Shown here one piece after another: positions 26,266 through 35,496 of a DNA stretch of 42,612 nt. Position numbers and translations under genes: made by a program. Position 1 is the stretch's first letter. Each line of letters opens with the position of its first letter. Location of the stretch: NCBI GenBank assembly GCA_946185835.1, contig CAMHKW010000016.1, forward strand, positions 1 to 42,612, written 5' to 3'. The stretch comes from an uncultured Bacteroidales bacterium. GTDB taxonomy: Bacteria > Bacteroidota > Bacteroidia > Bacteroidales > Paludibacteraceae. The notes under the pieces were generated by a model. The model made no database searches. It was given only the letters and a program-made list of their open reading frames with translations, and had not been told where the DNA came from.

Positions 26266-26297
26266 CAAAAGTACATATTTTTTTTGGAATTGACAAA
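26266..26297 (-). promoter_or_regulatory. Promoter of recQ
   Basis: Minus strand: TTTG (26297-26294), 20-nt spacer, TACTTTTG (26273-26266). The predicted start is near 26259, leaving about 65 nt before the ATG. It may also serve rimO, both HU genes and uvrA. Confidence 0.72.
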
Positions 26298-26461
26298 ATA
26301 TTTCGAAAAAAAGTTAGAAAAACTTATTTTTGCGGCCGTTCTCTGACCGGTGATAGCTTTCTTCAGAGTGCTATCATATTGTGTCAGTATTAGGTATATC
26401 GGCTCCCAAAAAATCAATTTTCCACAGAAATAGCACTTTAGATATTTTTTTTCCGAAACGT

Positions 26462-26492
26462 TTTGGTGTTAATAAAAAAAATAGTACTTTTG
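26462..26492 (+). promoter_or_regulatory. Promoter of the sugar-uptake operon
   Basis: TTTG at 26462-26465, a 19-nt spacer and TACTTTTG at 26485-26492, about 90 nt before the transporter ATG. No other good promoter was seen between the five genes down to 35342, which end at a strong terminator, so a single operon is likely. Confidence 0.7.
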
Positions 26493-26584
26493 TGCGCTGT
26501 TTGTGTATATGCCAATTTAGGTGCCGACCTGTTCGGTAGCATATTCGGAGCAACCAAAATTGCCCAATAATCTTACTTTGATAT

Positions 26585-27934
26585 ATGGAAAACAAACGAA
26601 ATCTTTCACTTGCGCAGCTGTTTAATCTGAGCTTCGGTTTCTTCGGCGTTCAAATAGCCTACGCACTACAGAGTGCAAATATCAGTCGTATATTTGCAAC
26701 GTTGGGAGCTGACCCTCATCAGCTTTCTTTCTTTTGGATTTTACCTCCCCTTATGGGAATGGTAATTCAGCCTATCATCGGTATCTTGTCGGACAAGACG
26801 TGGTTCGGCAAGTTCTTCGGCAGACGTAAGTTCTATCTGCTTATCGGCGCTGTGATAGCCGTGGCGGTGATGATACTGCTGCCTAACGCCGGTGACTTCA
26901 CCTTCCAGCAGCGAGTATTGCTCGGTTTGAACTCGGCTATGTGGTTCGGGTTGCTCTCGCTCATGTTTCTCGACACCAGTATCAACATCGCCATGCAGCC
27001 GTTCAAGATGATGGTTGGCGACTTGGTCAACGAAGAGCAGAAAGGTACGGCATACGCCATACAGTCGGCTCTGTGCAATGCAGGCTCGCTCGTCGGATAC
27101 CTCTTCCCCATCTTCTTTACTTGGATAGGTATTGCCAACACCGCCCCCGAAGGTGTCATCCCCGACTCTGTCAAGTGGTCGTTCTACGTGGGTGCTGCCA
27201 TACTCATACTCTGTGTGTTATACACTTTCTTCGCTGTCGAAGAGATGGACCCCGAGGAGTATGCCGAGTTCCACGGGCTCAACAAGAAAGCCGAGAATGC
27301 GGCTCAGACCGCCGACAGCTCGAACACCGGCTTCATCGTTCGCTCTTTCCTCACCGTCGGTCTTGTGCAGTTCTTCTGCTGGGCCGCCTTTATGTATATG
27401 TGGACCTATTCCAACGGCGCTATCGCTTCGCAGTGCTTTGGTTGGAGTTCGGGCGTGACTGCCGATGCCGAGTTCCAAGAGGCAGGCAACTGGGTAGGCG
27501 TATGCTTCGCTATTCAGGCTGTAGGCTCGCTGCTGTGGGCTATGCTGCTGCCCTTCCTTGAAAAAATAGCAGGTAACAAAGGTGCTTACGCCATCTCGCT
27601 GGTGGTCGGCGGCTTAGGATTCGCTTCGACGATGTTCGTTACCAACCAATATGTGCTGCTGGTAAGCTACGCTTTCATCGGTGCCGCATGGGCTGCCATG
27701 CTCGCCCTGCCGTTTACTATCATCACCAACGCCATCTCGGGTAGCAAATACATGGGCACACTGCTCGGGTTGTTCAACTGCACCATCTGTCTGCCGCAGA
27801 TAGTGGCTGCCGTATGTGGCGGGTCTATCCTTACTAATATATGCGGCGGCTCGCAAGTGATGATGCTCGTGGTGGCAGGCGTGCTGCTCGTATGTGGAGC
27901 CGCAACAGTATTCCTTATAAAAGAGAAACAATAA
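26585..27934 (+). CDS. MFS sugar transporter, SLC45/GPH-like
   Basis: 449 residues, 12 predicted membrane helices. The first loop has the signature of the SLC45/GPH branch (QPIIGILSDKTWFGKFFGRRKFY), and an early Asn/Ala-rich helix (SFGFFGVQIAYALQSANISRIF) is typical. These carriers move disaccharides such as maltose or sucrose across the inner membrane with protons. Placement ahead of SusC/SusD fits import of oligosaccharides after outer-membrane uptake. It is 26 bp before the lipoprotein gene. The exact sugar cannot be read from sequence; maltose or malto-oligosaccharide is the best guess. Confidence 0.85.
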   Translation: MENKRNLSLAQLFNLSFGFFGVQIAYALQSANISRIFATLGADPHQLSFFWILPPLMGMVIQPIIGILSDKTWFGKFFGRRKFYLLIGAVIAVAVMILLPNAGDFTFQQRVLLGLNSAMWFGLLSLMFLDTSINIAMQPFKMMVGDLVNEEQKGTAYAIQSALCNAGSLVGYLFPIFFTWIGIANTAPEGVIPDSVKWSFYVGAAILILCVLYTFFAVEEMDPEEYAEFHGLNKKAENAAQTADSSNTGFIVRSFLTVGLVQFFCWAAFMYMWTYSNGAIASQCFGWSSGVTADAEFQEAGNWVGVCFAIQAVGSLLWAMLLPFLEKIAGNKGAYAISLVVGGLGFASTMFVTNQYVLLVSYAFIGAAWAAMLALPFTIITNAISGSKYMGTLLGLFNCTICLPQIVAAVCGGSILTNICGGSQVMMLVVAGVLLVCGAATVFLIKEKQ

Positions 27935-27960
27935 CAACATAAAATAAATAATCTCTTATT

Positions 27961-28926
27961 ATGAAAAACAAATCTGCAATTCTAATCATGGCTCTTGCCA
28001 TTGTGACAGCCTTTGTGGGCTGTAAAAGGAATGAGATTGACATCGAAACTGAGCTGAAGGAACTCTCAGAAGAGACTTTTCAAAGTCTGGAGTATTGCAG
28101 CCATGTGGATGTGAATGGCTACAATATGGATGTCATTCAGTTCCACTTTAATCATGCTGACAATACCGTTGAGAAAACATCCTTCTCGTTCGGAGATGGC
28201 ATTCCCGTAGTAAACGAAAAGAAGAACTATTCGCTGGTATGGGAAGACTTTACAGCTTCTATGTTAGGAAGAAAAGCACGTCTCGTAGCTGACGACGAAG
28301 TGCTCGGTTTGCTCTATCTGAACAATGTCTTTACACTTTCAGATACTGTTCCGATGACAGAGAAGGCTGCCCTTGCCGATATAGCCTCTTCCGTTACTTC
28401 GAACATTGCCAACTCTGATTGGGCTGCCTACGATCCGGTATATGTGATGCAAGATCGCTGGACGATGGATACTACTTGGTATGTTACCCATCGCCAAGGT
28501 AAGAAAATCGTCGTTGATACTATCACCGGACGCTATAAACATGAAGAACAAGTTCCTGTGGGCATCGCTTCGCAGAAGATTGCCTATCTTCGCTTCTACG
28601 ACGATGCTGCTTCACATAGAAAGACATTGGCATGGTCGAATGGCGAACAGGTGAATATCGTGACACCTGACACACTGATTTTGCCTCAAGTGCAAGATGC
28701 AACTAAGAATGATACCATCATCACATTCTCTATCGAAGAAACACCTGCTACCCGTCTGTTGGCTGACACCGCCAACCATTGGAGTCTTGCAGCAGTCAAT
28801 GACGGTTCATTTGAGGTGATATTCAAAAACAGCGACAGCAGCGAAGACCAGACGCTGCAAATATCCGCTTATACGGATACTACCTTCACGCTGGATAACG
28901 CGATTTATCATAACCTTAAAAAATAA
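27961..28926 (+). CDS. Unrecognised lipoprotein in the Sus-type operon
   Basis: 321 residues. A signal peptide with lipobox AFVGC (Cys21) predicts a lipoprotein. The rest is soluble, rich in Asp, Thr and beta-type segments, with no motif I can assign. The gene is only 8 bp before susC and 26 bp after the transporter. It occupies the place where a PUL often has an accessory lipoprotein, so a role in the same uptake system is likely. It is not a SusD, SusE or hydrolase by visible features. Confidence 0.75.
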   Translation: MKNKSAILIMALAIVTAFVGCKRNEIDIETELKELSEETFQSLEYCSHVDVNGYNMDVIQFHFNHADNTVEKTSFSFGDGIPVVNEKKNYSLVWEDFTASMLGRKARLVADDEVLGLLYLNNVFTLSDTVPMTEKAALADIASSVTSNIANSDWAAYDPVYVMQDRWTMDTTWYVTHRQGKKIVVDTITGRYKHEEQVPVGIASQKIAYLRFYDDAASHRKTLAWSNGEQVNIVTPDTLILPQVQDATKNDTIITFSIEETPATRLLADTANHWSLAAVNDGSFEVIFKNSDSSEDQTLQISAYTDTTFTLDNAIYHNLKK

Positions 28927-28934
28927 TATAGAGT

Positions 28935-31900
28935 ATGAAAAACGATATATTCAATCTTCGCGCTCTGCTGATTTCATGCCTCCTGTTTGTAGGACTGTCA
29001 GCATTCGCTCAGGTAACTGTTAATGGTGTGGTTACTGACGCAGCTAACGGAGAGCCCATCATCGGTGCTTCCGTACTCGAGATGGGTACTACCAATGGTA
29101 CCATCACCGATTTCGACGGTAACTTCACCCTCAATGTGAAACAGGGTGCTAAGCTCTCTATCTCTTATATGGGTTATAAGACCCAAGAGCTGACCGCAGC
29201 TCCGACCATGAACATCAAACTCGGGGAAGACAACGAACTGCTGGAAGAAGTGGTGGTTGTAGGTTATGGTGTAGTCAAGAAAGGTGATGCTACCGGTTCT
29301 GTCACTGCTATCAAACCCGATGAGATGAACAAGGGTCTTACCACCAACGCACAGGATATGATCCAAGGTAAGATCGCCGGTGTGAATGTGGTGGCTGCCG
29401 ATGGTACCCCGGGTGGTGCCGGTTCGATCACCATTCGTGGTGGTGCTTCGCTTAACGCATCCAACAGCCCGCTTATCGTCATCGATGGTCTGGCAATGGA
29501 TGAGAACGGTATCCAGGGCGTTTCGAACCCCCTCTCGATGGTCAATCCTAACGATATTGAAAGCTTCACCGTGCTGAAAGACGCATCGGCTACGGCCATC
29601 TATGGTAGCCGCGCTTCGAACGGCGTCATACTCATCACTACCAAGAAAGGTTCTAAAGGTAGCAAACCACAAGTAAGTTACGCAGGTAACATGTCGATCG
29701 GTACGCTTACCAATCGCACCCAGGTGCTCACCGCCGACCAGCTGCGCGGATATGCAACAGCCTTAGGTCATAACGAAGAAAAGACTAATTCGTTAGGCAC
29801 TGCAAGCACCGACTGGCAAGACCAGATATACCGCACTACCGTTTCTACCGACCATAACATCTCTATCATGGGCGGTATAAAGAGCAAGGCAGTGGATATG
29901 CCGTATCGTGCTTCGATAGGTTACACACTGCAAAACGGTGCTATCAAGACTTCACAAATGCAGCGTGTCACCGCTTCGGTCAACCTCAGTCCCTCGTTCT
30001 TGGACAACCACTTGGCATTCAATATCAACACCAAGGGTATGTATATCTACAACCGCTACCCCGCAAGCGTTGTAGGTGCAGCTCTCTCAATGGATCCTAC
30101 GATGCCCGTTAGAGGCGAGGCAGTAAACGCCAACGGTACGGTGCTCGTTCCGCAAAACGTTCTTGACAACTGGTTCGACGGCTACTACCAACGTATCGTG
30201 ACTCCTTCAGGATATAACGACGATGCATGGCCATATACAAAGAATGCTCAGACCACAGGTAACCCCGCCGCTGCATTAGCACATAAAGACGACCGCGCTA
30301 ACGCAGGCTCGTTCGTGGGTAATATCGAAGCAGACTATAAGATTCACGGATTCGAAGACTTGCATATCCATGCTAACTTCGGTGCCGACTATTCTTATGG
30401 TAAGCAGAAAACCATATTGCCTGTCTACAGCTACGACAACCACTATTTCGGATGGAATGGCTGGAGCGATATGAAAAAGTACAACCTGCAGTTCTCGGCG
30501 TATGCACAATACGGACACGACTGGCTGGATGCTAATCAGCATTTCGATGTGATGGTAGGTTACGAAAACCAATACTTCTATCGTCACACCGAGAGCGATG
30601 GTTCAGGTTTCTATCAGACTACTAACAAAGATGCCTCATTAGCCGGCACACCTTATAACAGATATACCAACATATATATCACCGATAACGCACTGCAGTC
30701 GGTTTATGGTCGTGTCAACTGGAATGGTTGGGACCAGATTCTGGTTACCGCTACCTTCCGTGCCGACGCCTCGTCTCGTTTTGCTAAATACAATTCCAAA
30801 GGAGAGAATGCACGTTGGGGCCTGTTCCCATCTGTAGCTCTCGGTTGGAAAATCAAAGAGACATTCCTCAGTGACGTTCATGCTATCAACGACTTGAAAC
30901 TCCGTGTAGGTTATGGTATCACCGGTCAGCAGAACTTAGGTGTTGACTACTATTACCTGCCTACCTACACTAAAGCTCAGGATCACGCTTATTATCCCGT
31001 TTTGGACGGAGGCGAAAGCAATCCTCTCTATGCTGGTAAAGATGCTAATGGTAATGCGGTGTATTACACCAGCCGCCCGGGTGTGTATAATACCGACCTG
31101 ACTTGGGAGAAGACATATACCAGCAATATCGGTCTCGACTTCGCATTCCTCAACAACCGTATCAATGGTAATATCGACTACTATCACCGTCGTACCAAAG
31201 ACCTGCTAAGTTATGTCAATGTTTCAGCCGGTTCGAACTTCAAGAACCAGATGCTGGGCAACATCGGTAGCCTCTATAACCAAGGTGTTGAGTTCGCTAT
31301 CAACGCTGTGATTGTGGATACTAAGAACTTCAAATGGGACATAGGCTACAACGTAGCATGGAACCAAAACAAGATCACCCAGTTGCTGTCTGACGACCCT
31401 GACTACTTCGTGCCGGTAGGTGGTATCAGCTCGGGTACCGGAAACTCGATTCAAGCACACAAAGTAGGCGAAGCCGCTTACTCCTTCCTCGTATACGAGA
31501 CCAGAACAATGACCGACGAGAATGGTGTGACACGTCATTACTTCGTCGACCGCAACAAGGATGGTCAGATCAACGATAACGATAAGTATATCTACCACAA
31601 CCCCGCTGCTCCTGTCACGATGGGTCTGCAAACTAAGTTCCAATTCTACGGTTTCGACTTAGGTATTACACTGCGTGGTAATATCGGCAACTATGTATAC
31701 AACGATGTTTTGGCAGGCAACCTGCAATGGGTAGAGGCTGATAAGGTTTACCAGAACCAGAATGGCGGCTATCACTCGGTTCTGACATCTGCCTTCACTT
31801 GCTACTATGGCGACAACATGCGTAGCGATGACATCCGCACCTATGTATGGAACAACGACACAAAAGCCTACGAAGTAGGTGTCGATTCCAAGGGAGCATT

Positions 31901-32147
31901 GGTAAAGAACTCTAACTGGTACGCTTCTGACTTCTTCGTAGAGAAAGCTTCGTTCCTGCGTATCGACAACATCACTCTCGGATATAGCTTCAACAAGACT
32001 CTGCAAGGACGTGCCTACGTCACCGTATCTAACCCTTGCGTATTCTCTTCTTACAAAGGACTCGACCCCGAAGTAGGAGGCGGTATCGACAACAACATCT
32101 ATCCGCGTAGTATGACTACTGTGATAGGTCTGAGCCTACAATTCTAA
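28935..32147 (+). CDS. susC: SusC-family TonB-dependent outer-membrane transporter
   Basis: 1070 residues. Signal peptide ending SAFAQ, then a carboxypeptidase-like regulatory domain (VTVNGVVTDAANGEPIIGAS, GTITDFDGNFTLNV), a TonB box-type segment (LEEVVVVGYG), the plug (DMIQGKIAGVNVV, SITIRGG, LIVIDG, SATAIYGSRASNGVILITTKKG) and a long 22-strand barrel region. The C-terminus ends in Phe (LSLQF) as expected for an outer-membrane barrel. It imports glycans, with SusD as its lid. The symbol marks the family, not starch specificity. Confidence 0.95.
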   Translation: MKNDIFNLRALLISCLLFVGLSAFAQVTVNGVVTDAANGEPIIGASVLEMGTTNGTITDFDGNFTLNVKQGAKLSISYMGYKTQELTAAPTMNIKLGEDNELLEEVVVVGYGVVKKGDATGSVTAIKPDEMNKGLTTNAQDMIQGKIAGVNVVAADGTPGGAGSITIRGGASLNASNSPLIVIDGLAMDENGIQGVSNPLSMVNPNDIESFTVLKDASATAIYGSRASNGVILITTKKGSKGSKPQVSYAGNMSIGTLTNRTQVLTADQLRGYATALGHNEEKTNSLGTASTDWQDQIYRTTVSTDHNISIMGGIKSKAVDMPYRASIGYTLQNGAIKTSQMQRVTASVNLSPSFLDNHLAFNINTKGMYIYNRYPASVVGAALSMDPTMPVRGEAVNANGTVLVPQNVLDNWFDGYYQRIVTPSGYNDDAWPYTKNAQTTGNPAAALAHKDDRANAGSFVGNIEADYKIHGFEDLHIHANFGADYSYGKQKTILPVYSYDNHYFGWNGWSDMKKYNLQFSAYAQYGHDWLDANQHFDVMVGYENQYFYRHTESDGSGFYQTTNKDASLAGTPYNRYTNIYITDNALQSVYGRVNWNGWDQILVTATFRADASSRFAKYNSKGENARWGLFPSVALGWKIKETFLSDVHAINDLKLRVGYGITGQQNLGVDYYYLPTYTKAQDHAYYPVLDGGESNPLYAGKDANGNAVYYTSRPGVYNTDLTWEKTYTSNIGLDFAFLNNRINGNIDYYHRRTKDLLSYVNVSAGSNFKNQMLGNIGSLYNQGVEFAINAVIVDTKNFKWDIGYNVAWNQNKITQLLSDDPDYFVPVGGISSGTGNSIQAHKVGEAAYSFLVYETRTMTDENGVTRHYFVDRNKDGQINDNDKYIYHNPAAPVTMGLQTKFQFYGFDLGITLRGNIGNYVYNDVLAGNLQWVEADKVYQNQNGGYHSVLTSAFTCYYGDNMRSDDIRTYVWNNDTKAYEVGVDSKGALVKNSNWYASDFFVEKASFLRIDNITLGYSFNKTLQGRAYVTVSNPCVFSSYKGLDPEVGGGIDNNIYPRSMTTVIGLSLQF

Positions 32148-32196
32148 TAAGTAAAGAGGATTTATAGATTTAGAAACTTAAAAATCAAATAGCGTT

Positions 32197-33918
32197 ATGA
32201 AATACACAAAAATATTCTTAGCTGCCTTATTAGGTATCGGAATGACAGCGTGTTCGCTTGATAGGACTCCTCTGGATCCTAACACCGACACCGAGTTTAA
32301 TAAAGATGCAGTGTTCGCTAAATGCTACGCTACCTTTGGTGTCACCGGACAAAAAGGACCGGATGGCAGCGGAGATGTCGATGGCATCGACGAGGGTACT
32401 TCTTCATTCTATCGTATGTTCTGGGAACTCAATGAGTTCTGCACCGACGAAGGTTGGTGGATATGGAACGACGTAGGATTGGCTGATATCCGTACACAGA
32501 CATGGAGCTCGAGCAACGACTTGGTATATGGCTTGTACTCGCGTCTGAACTTCGATATCACCCTCTGCAATTCGTTCTTGGACAACACAAGCTCTTATAC
32601 CGATGACGCTACATTGGCTCAGCGCGCCGAGGTGCGCATGCTTCGCGCCATCAACTTCTACTATCTGTTGGATATGTTCTATCGCGTGCCATTCTCGCTG
32701 ACTGTCTCGCCTAACAAACCTATGCCTACTACTCGCCCTGAGTTGTTCAAATGGTTAGAGAATGAATGTTTAGAGTTGGCAACTGACCCGCATATCATCC
32801 AAGCCGGTCAGAGAACCAATAAATACCGCGTAGACCAGGCTTGCGCTTGGTTCCTACTGATGCGTCTTTATCTCAACGCAGAGGTATATAACGAGTCAGC
32901 TCTCGGAGCACGCGACGGCGAACCCAGATATGCCGATGCTAAGCAGTATGCCAAGAAACTGATGGATAGCTCGTACAAACTGCATGGCTATGACAAATCG
33001 ACGAACAAGGCTGTCGACCTCGCAGCTGAGCGTACCGCCGACCACGTCTACTACTCAGCATACCAGCAGCTGTTTATGGGCGATAACGACAACAACGGTG
33101 CTCAGGATGAGGCTATCTTCCTGATTTACCAAGATGCTATCCACTCACAGAACTGGGGTGGTTCACGCTTCCTCGTTAGCTCAGTGCGCGATGCAAACTA
33201 TGTACCCTTCGGCTCAACTGATACGTGGTCGTGCTTCCGCTCTTCGCCTGAGTTCGTATATTATTGGGTTGACCAATCTAAGGCATCTAAGTTGTCTCTG
33301 AATGAGTACCAGATGCCTATCGCTTTAGGCGACGACCGCGCTATCATGGCATCGAAGACTACTGCCGGAAAGAAGATGGCACTGACCGGTAACGAGGCAG
33401 CCGATTTCTATGCTTCGTGGTCAGTACTGAAGTTCTCAGGAGTTTACTCTACATCTAAGACTACGACTCTGAAAGATATCAATGGCAACGATTCTATCGT
33501 CGACGCTCCGTGGACATGGGCATCGCCGGTGGGCGAACCTCAATGGCCCGATACCGACATACCATTGTTCCGTTTGGCAGAGGCTTACCTTACTTATGCC
33601 GAGGCTTGCTTCCGCACAGGCGAACAGGCTCCTGCTATCGAGGCTGTCAACTGCTTGCGTCGTCGCGCCAATGCTCCCGAAATCACTACTCTCGACGAGC
33701 AGACCTTATTGGTTGAGTGGGCAAAAGAGTTCTGGTGCGAAGGACGTCGTCGTACCGACCTGATCCGCTACGGACAATTTGCAGGTCCTTCGTCAACAAT
33801 GACGTGGGAAGGACATAAGGCAGGCAAGGATGCTAAATATAATGTTTATCCCATTCCTGCAAAAGATGTCACCGCAAACGAAAACTTAAAAGGTATAAAC
33901 GAAGAAATAGGTTACTAA
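32197..33918 (+). CDS. susD: SusD-family glycan-binding lipoprotein
   Basis: 573 residues. Lipobox MTACS (Cys19) follows a short signal peptide. Family features: DRTPLDPNTDTEF near the N-terminus, the RAEVRMLRAINFYYLLDMFY helix of the TPR-like scaffold, and the C-terminal LRLAEAYLTYAEA-like segment (here FRLAEAYLTYAEAC), AINCLRRRA-type and FWCEGRRRTDLIRYG motifs. It caps the SusC barrel and selects the glycan at the cell surface. It starts 49 bp after susC. Length and neighbours resemble starch-type SusD proteins, but the ligand is not proven. Confidence 0.95.
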   Translation: MKYTKIFLAALLGIGMTACSLDRTPLDPNTDTEFNKDAVFAKCYATFGVTGQKGPDGSGDVDGIDEGTSSFYRMFWELNEFCTDEGWWIWNDVGLADIRTQTWSSSNDLVYGLYSRLNFDITLCNSFLDNTSSYTDDATLAQRAEVRMLRAINFYYLLDMFYRVPFSLTVSPNKPMPTTRPELFKWLENECLELATDPHIIQAGQRTNKYRVDQACAWFLLMRLYLNAEVYNESALGARDGEPRYADAKQYAKKLMDSSYKLHGYDKSTNKAVDLAAERTADHVYYSAYQQLFMGDNDNNGAQDEAIFLIYQDAIHSQNWGGSRFLVSSVRDANYVPFGSTDTWSCFRSSPEFVYYWVDQSKASKLSLNEYQMPIALGDDRAIMASKTTAGKKMALTGNEAADFYASWSVLKFSGVYSTSKTTTLKDINGNDSIVDAPWTWASPVGEPQWPDTDIPLFRLAEAYLTYAEACFRTGEQAPAIEAVNCLRRRANAPEITTLDEQTLLVEWAKEFWCEGRRRTDLIRYGQFAGPSSTMTWEGHKAGKDAKYNVYPIPAKDVTANENLKGINEEIGY

Positions 33919-33983
33919 TAGTGTGCCTTATTATTTCTACTTTATAAACCAATTTTATTAACAACTTAATTAACAAAAGTATT

Positions 33984-35342
33984 ATGAAAAAACTATTCGC
34001 TTTTGTAGCAGCTGCTCTTGTGAGCGTTGCTATGTTCGCAAGTCGTGAAGTGGTTCCTTCCGATGCCGATTTGGCAAAGTATGCAACCAAGACCTACACG
34101 ATGTGTATCTACAATGATGGTGCCTGCAATGGTATCGTTCTGAATGGTACCTATGCCGGTTGGCCCAATGATGCCGATCATGCTAAATTGCTTGACTTCG
34201 TGGCTGTAGATGGTTTCGAAGGATGGTATGTCGTTACTTGGGACGATGAGTCGGGTGCCGCTGAAAAAGTAGATGAAGGTGGTGTACAGGCTAAGCCAAT
34301 CCAATTGGACGGCAGCGGTCTCTTCAACTGGGATTACCAACTTGGTCCGGACGCAGAACTGATTCGTGGTACCGAATTACAGGGCAAGCCAATTATGAAT
34401 GCTCATGGCGATGAGGTTGACATCAAAAACCTCCAACCGGGTATCGTTGTTATTGATGTAAAGAGCTGGAAGAAAAATCCTTGTACTGCTGTTTATCATG
34501 TGTACAACGTTACGTTCATCTCGCCCGACTGCAACGACGAGGACTACATCACTCCTGCTATCTCAGGTGGTTTCAACGGCTGGGCTCAAGAGGCTATGAC
34601 ACTGAATGAACTGAAGACAGCTGAGCGTCAGAAAGCTAACCTCCCTGGTGGCGTATTCGAAACCAGCTTTAAGGCTGCTGAGGGTTCTGAGTTCAAATTC
34701 CGTTCCGCTGAGGAGTGGGGTAAAGACTGGACCAACGAGCTCAAAGAGTATGACGCTGAGAACGAGGCATGGGTTGCTTACAACGGTGGCGCAAACCTTG
34801 AACTTGGTGCAGAGACCGACCTCGTATTCGACCTCGGCGATCCTGAGAAGTATTCATGGAACAACTGCGAGAAACCTATCGAAATCGAGGAGAAAGAGTT
34901 CGACTACACCATCACCGTAGCAAACGCTCCTGCTTGCGAAGATGCTGTTTTGGCTGTCGTAGGTGGCTTTGAGGTTTGCAACTGGACTGTTGCCAATGCT
35001 GTCGCAGTAGAAAATGGTACCGTAGCTCTTCACGCTAAGAACACCGACGAGTTCAAGTTCTTAGATAAGTCAAAAGGATTAGATGAGGATGCAGACAATG
35101 ACTGGAGCAACGAAGTTGTCGGCTTCGCTCAGACTACATTCTACGCTGCTGATATCGCCGATGGCGAAGAGGATGGTAAGATTGCTATCGACCTTGCTGA
35201 AACTAACTTCGCTGCATGCGTTGGCGATGGTGTTGAGAACGTAACCAGCACCGAGAAAGCTAAGAAAGTGCTCATCGACGGTCATATCTACCTCATCCGC
35301 GACGACGCTGTTTACAACGTACTTGGTGCTCAAGTTCGCTAA
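33984..35342 (+). CDS. Secreted SusE/F-position protein with a possible C-terminal sorting tail
   Basis: 452 residues. The signal peptide (MKKLFAFVAAALVSVAMFAS) lacks a lipobox, unlike SusE and SusF, which are lipoproteins. The mature part is acidic. Two beta-sandwich-like domains may be present, each with a segment like SGGFNGWAQEAMTL or VVGGFEVCNWTVAN, reminiscent of the starch-binding modules of SusE-type proteins. The end reads KKVLIDGHIYLIRDDAVYN plus a short LGAQVR, which resembles short C-terminal tails seen on secreted Bacteroidales proteins, possibly type IX secretion signals; that is from memory. It lies in the last position of the operon. Best guess is a surface or secreted glycan-binding protein. 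Confidence 0.65.
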   Translation: MKKLFAFVAAALVSVAMFASREVVPSDADLAKYATKTYTMCIYNDGACNGIVLNGTYAGWPNDADHAKLLDFVAVDGFEGWYVVTWDDESGAAEKVDEGGVQAKPIQLDGSGLFNWDYQLGPDAELIRGTELQGKPIMNAHGDEVDIKNLQPGIVVIDVKSWKKNPCTAVYHVYNVTFISPDCNDEDYITPAISGGFNGWAQEAMTLNELKTAERQKANLPGGVFETSFKAAEGSEFKFRSAEEWGKDWTNELKEYDAENEAWVAYNGGANLELGAETDLVFDLGDPEKYSWNNCEKPIEIEEKEFDYTITVANAPACEDAVLAVVGGFEVCNWTVANAVAVENGTVALHAKNTDEFKFLDKSKGLDEDADNDWSNEVVGFAQTTFYAADIADGEEDGKIAIDLAETNFAACVGDGVENVTSTEKAKKVLIDGHIYLIRDDAVYNVLGAQVR

Positions 35343-35407
35343 TCACAGCAACGTTATCACAGTAACGTTATAACAGCAACGTTATCACAGTAATGTTATA
35401 ACAGTTC
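35342..35407. repeat. 14-bp tandem repeat after the last operon gene
   Basis: Units 35342-35355, 35356-35369, 35370-35383 and 35384-35397 follow ATMACAGYAACGTT (last unit AATGTT), plus a partial fifth. Each intact unit contains the palindrome AACGTT. The array begins on the last base of the stop codon. A small hairpin, TGCAGG-ACATAA-CCTGCA (35409-35426), lies between it and the terminator. Confidence 0.85.
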
Positions 35408-35429
35408 ATGCAGGACATAACCTGCAAGT

Positions 35430-35462
35430 GTAGAGACGGTATCTATACCGTCTCTACTTTTT
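35430..35462 (+). terminator. Strong rho-independent terminator of the sugar-uptake operon
   Basis: GTAGAGACGGTA (35430-35441), tetraloop TCTA, TACCGTCTCTAC (35446-35457), then five T. The 12-bp perfect stem is the strongest in the window. Confidence 0.93.
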
Positions 35463-35496
35463 GTCTCGGCTGTTAAGAACATCAGGAGTTGTGCGG

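Noticed and set aside
35342..35407. A CRISPR array at the 14-bp repeats.
   Set aside because: Units abut without spacers and are far too short.
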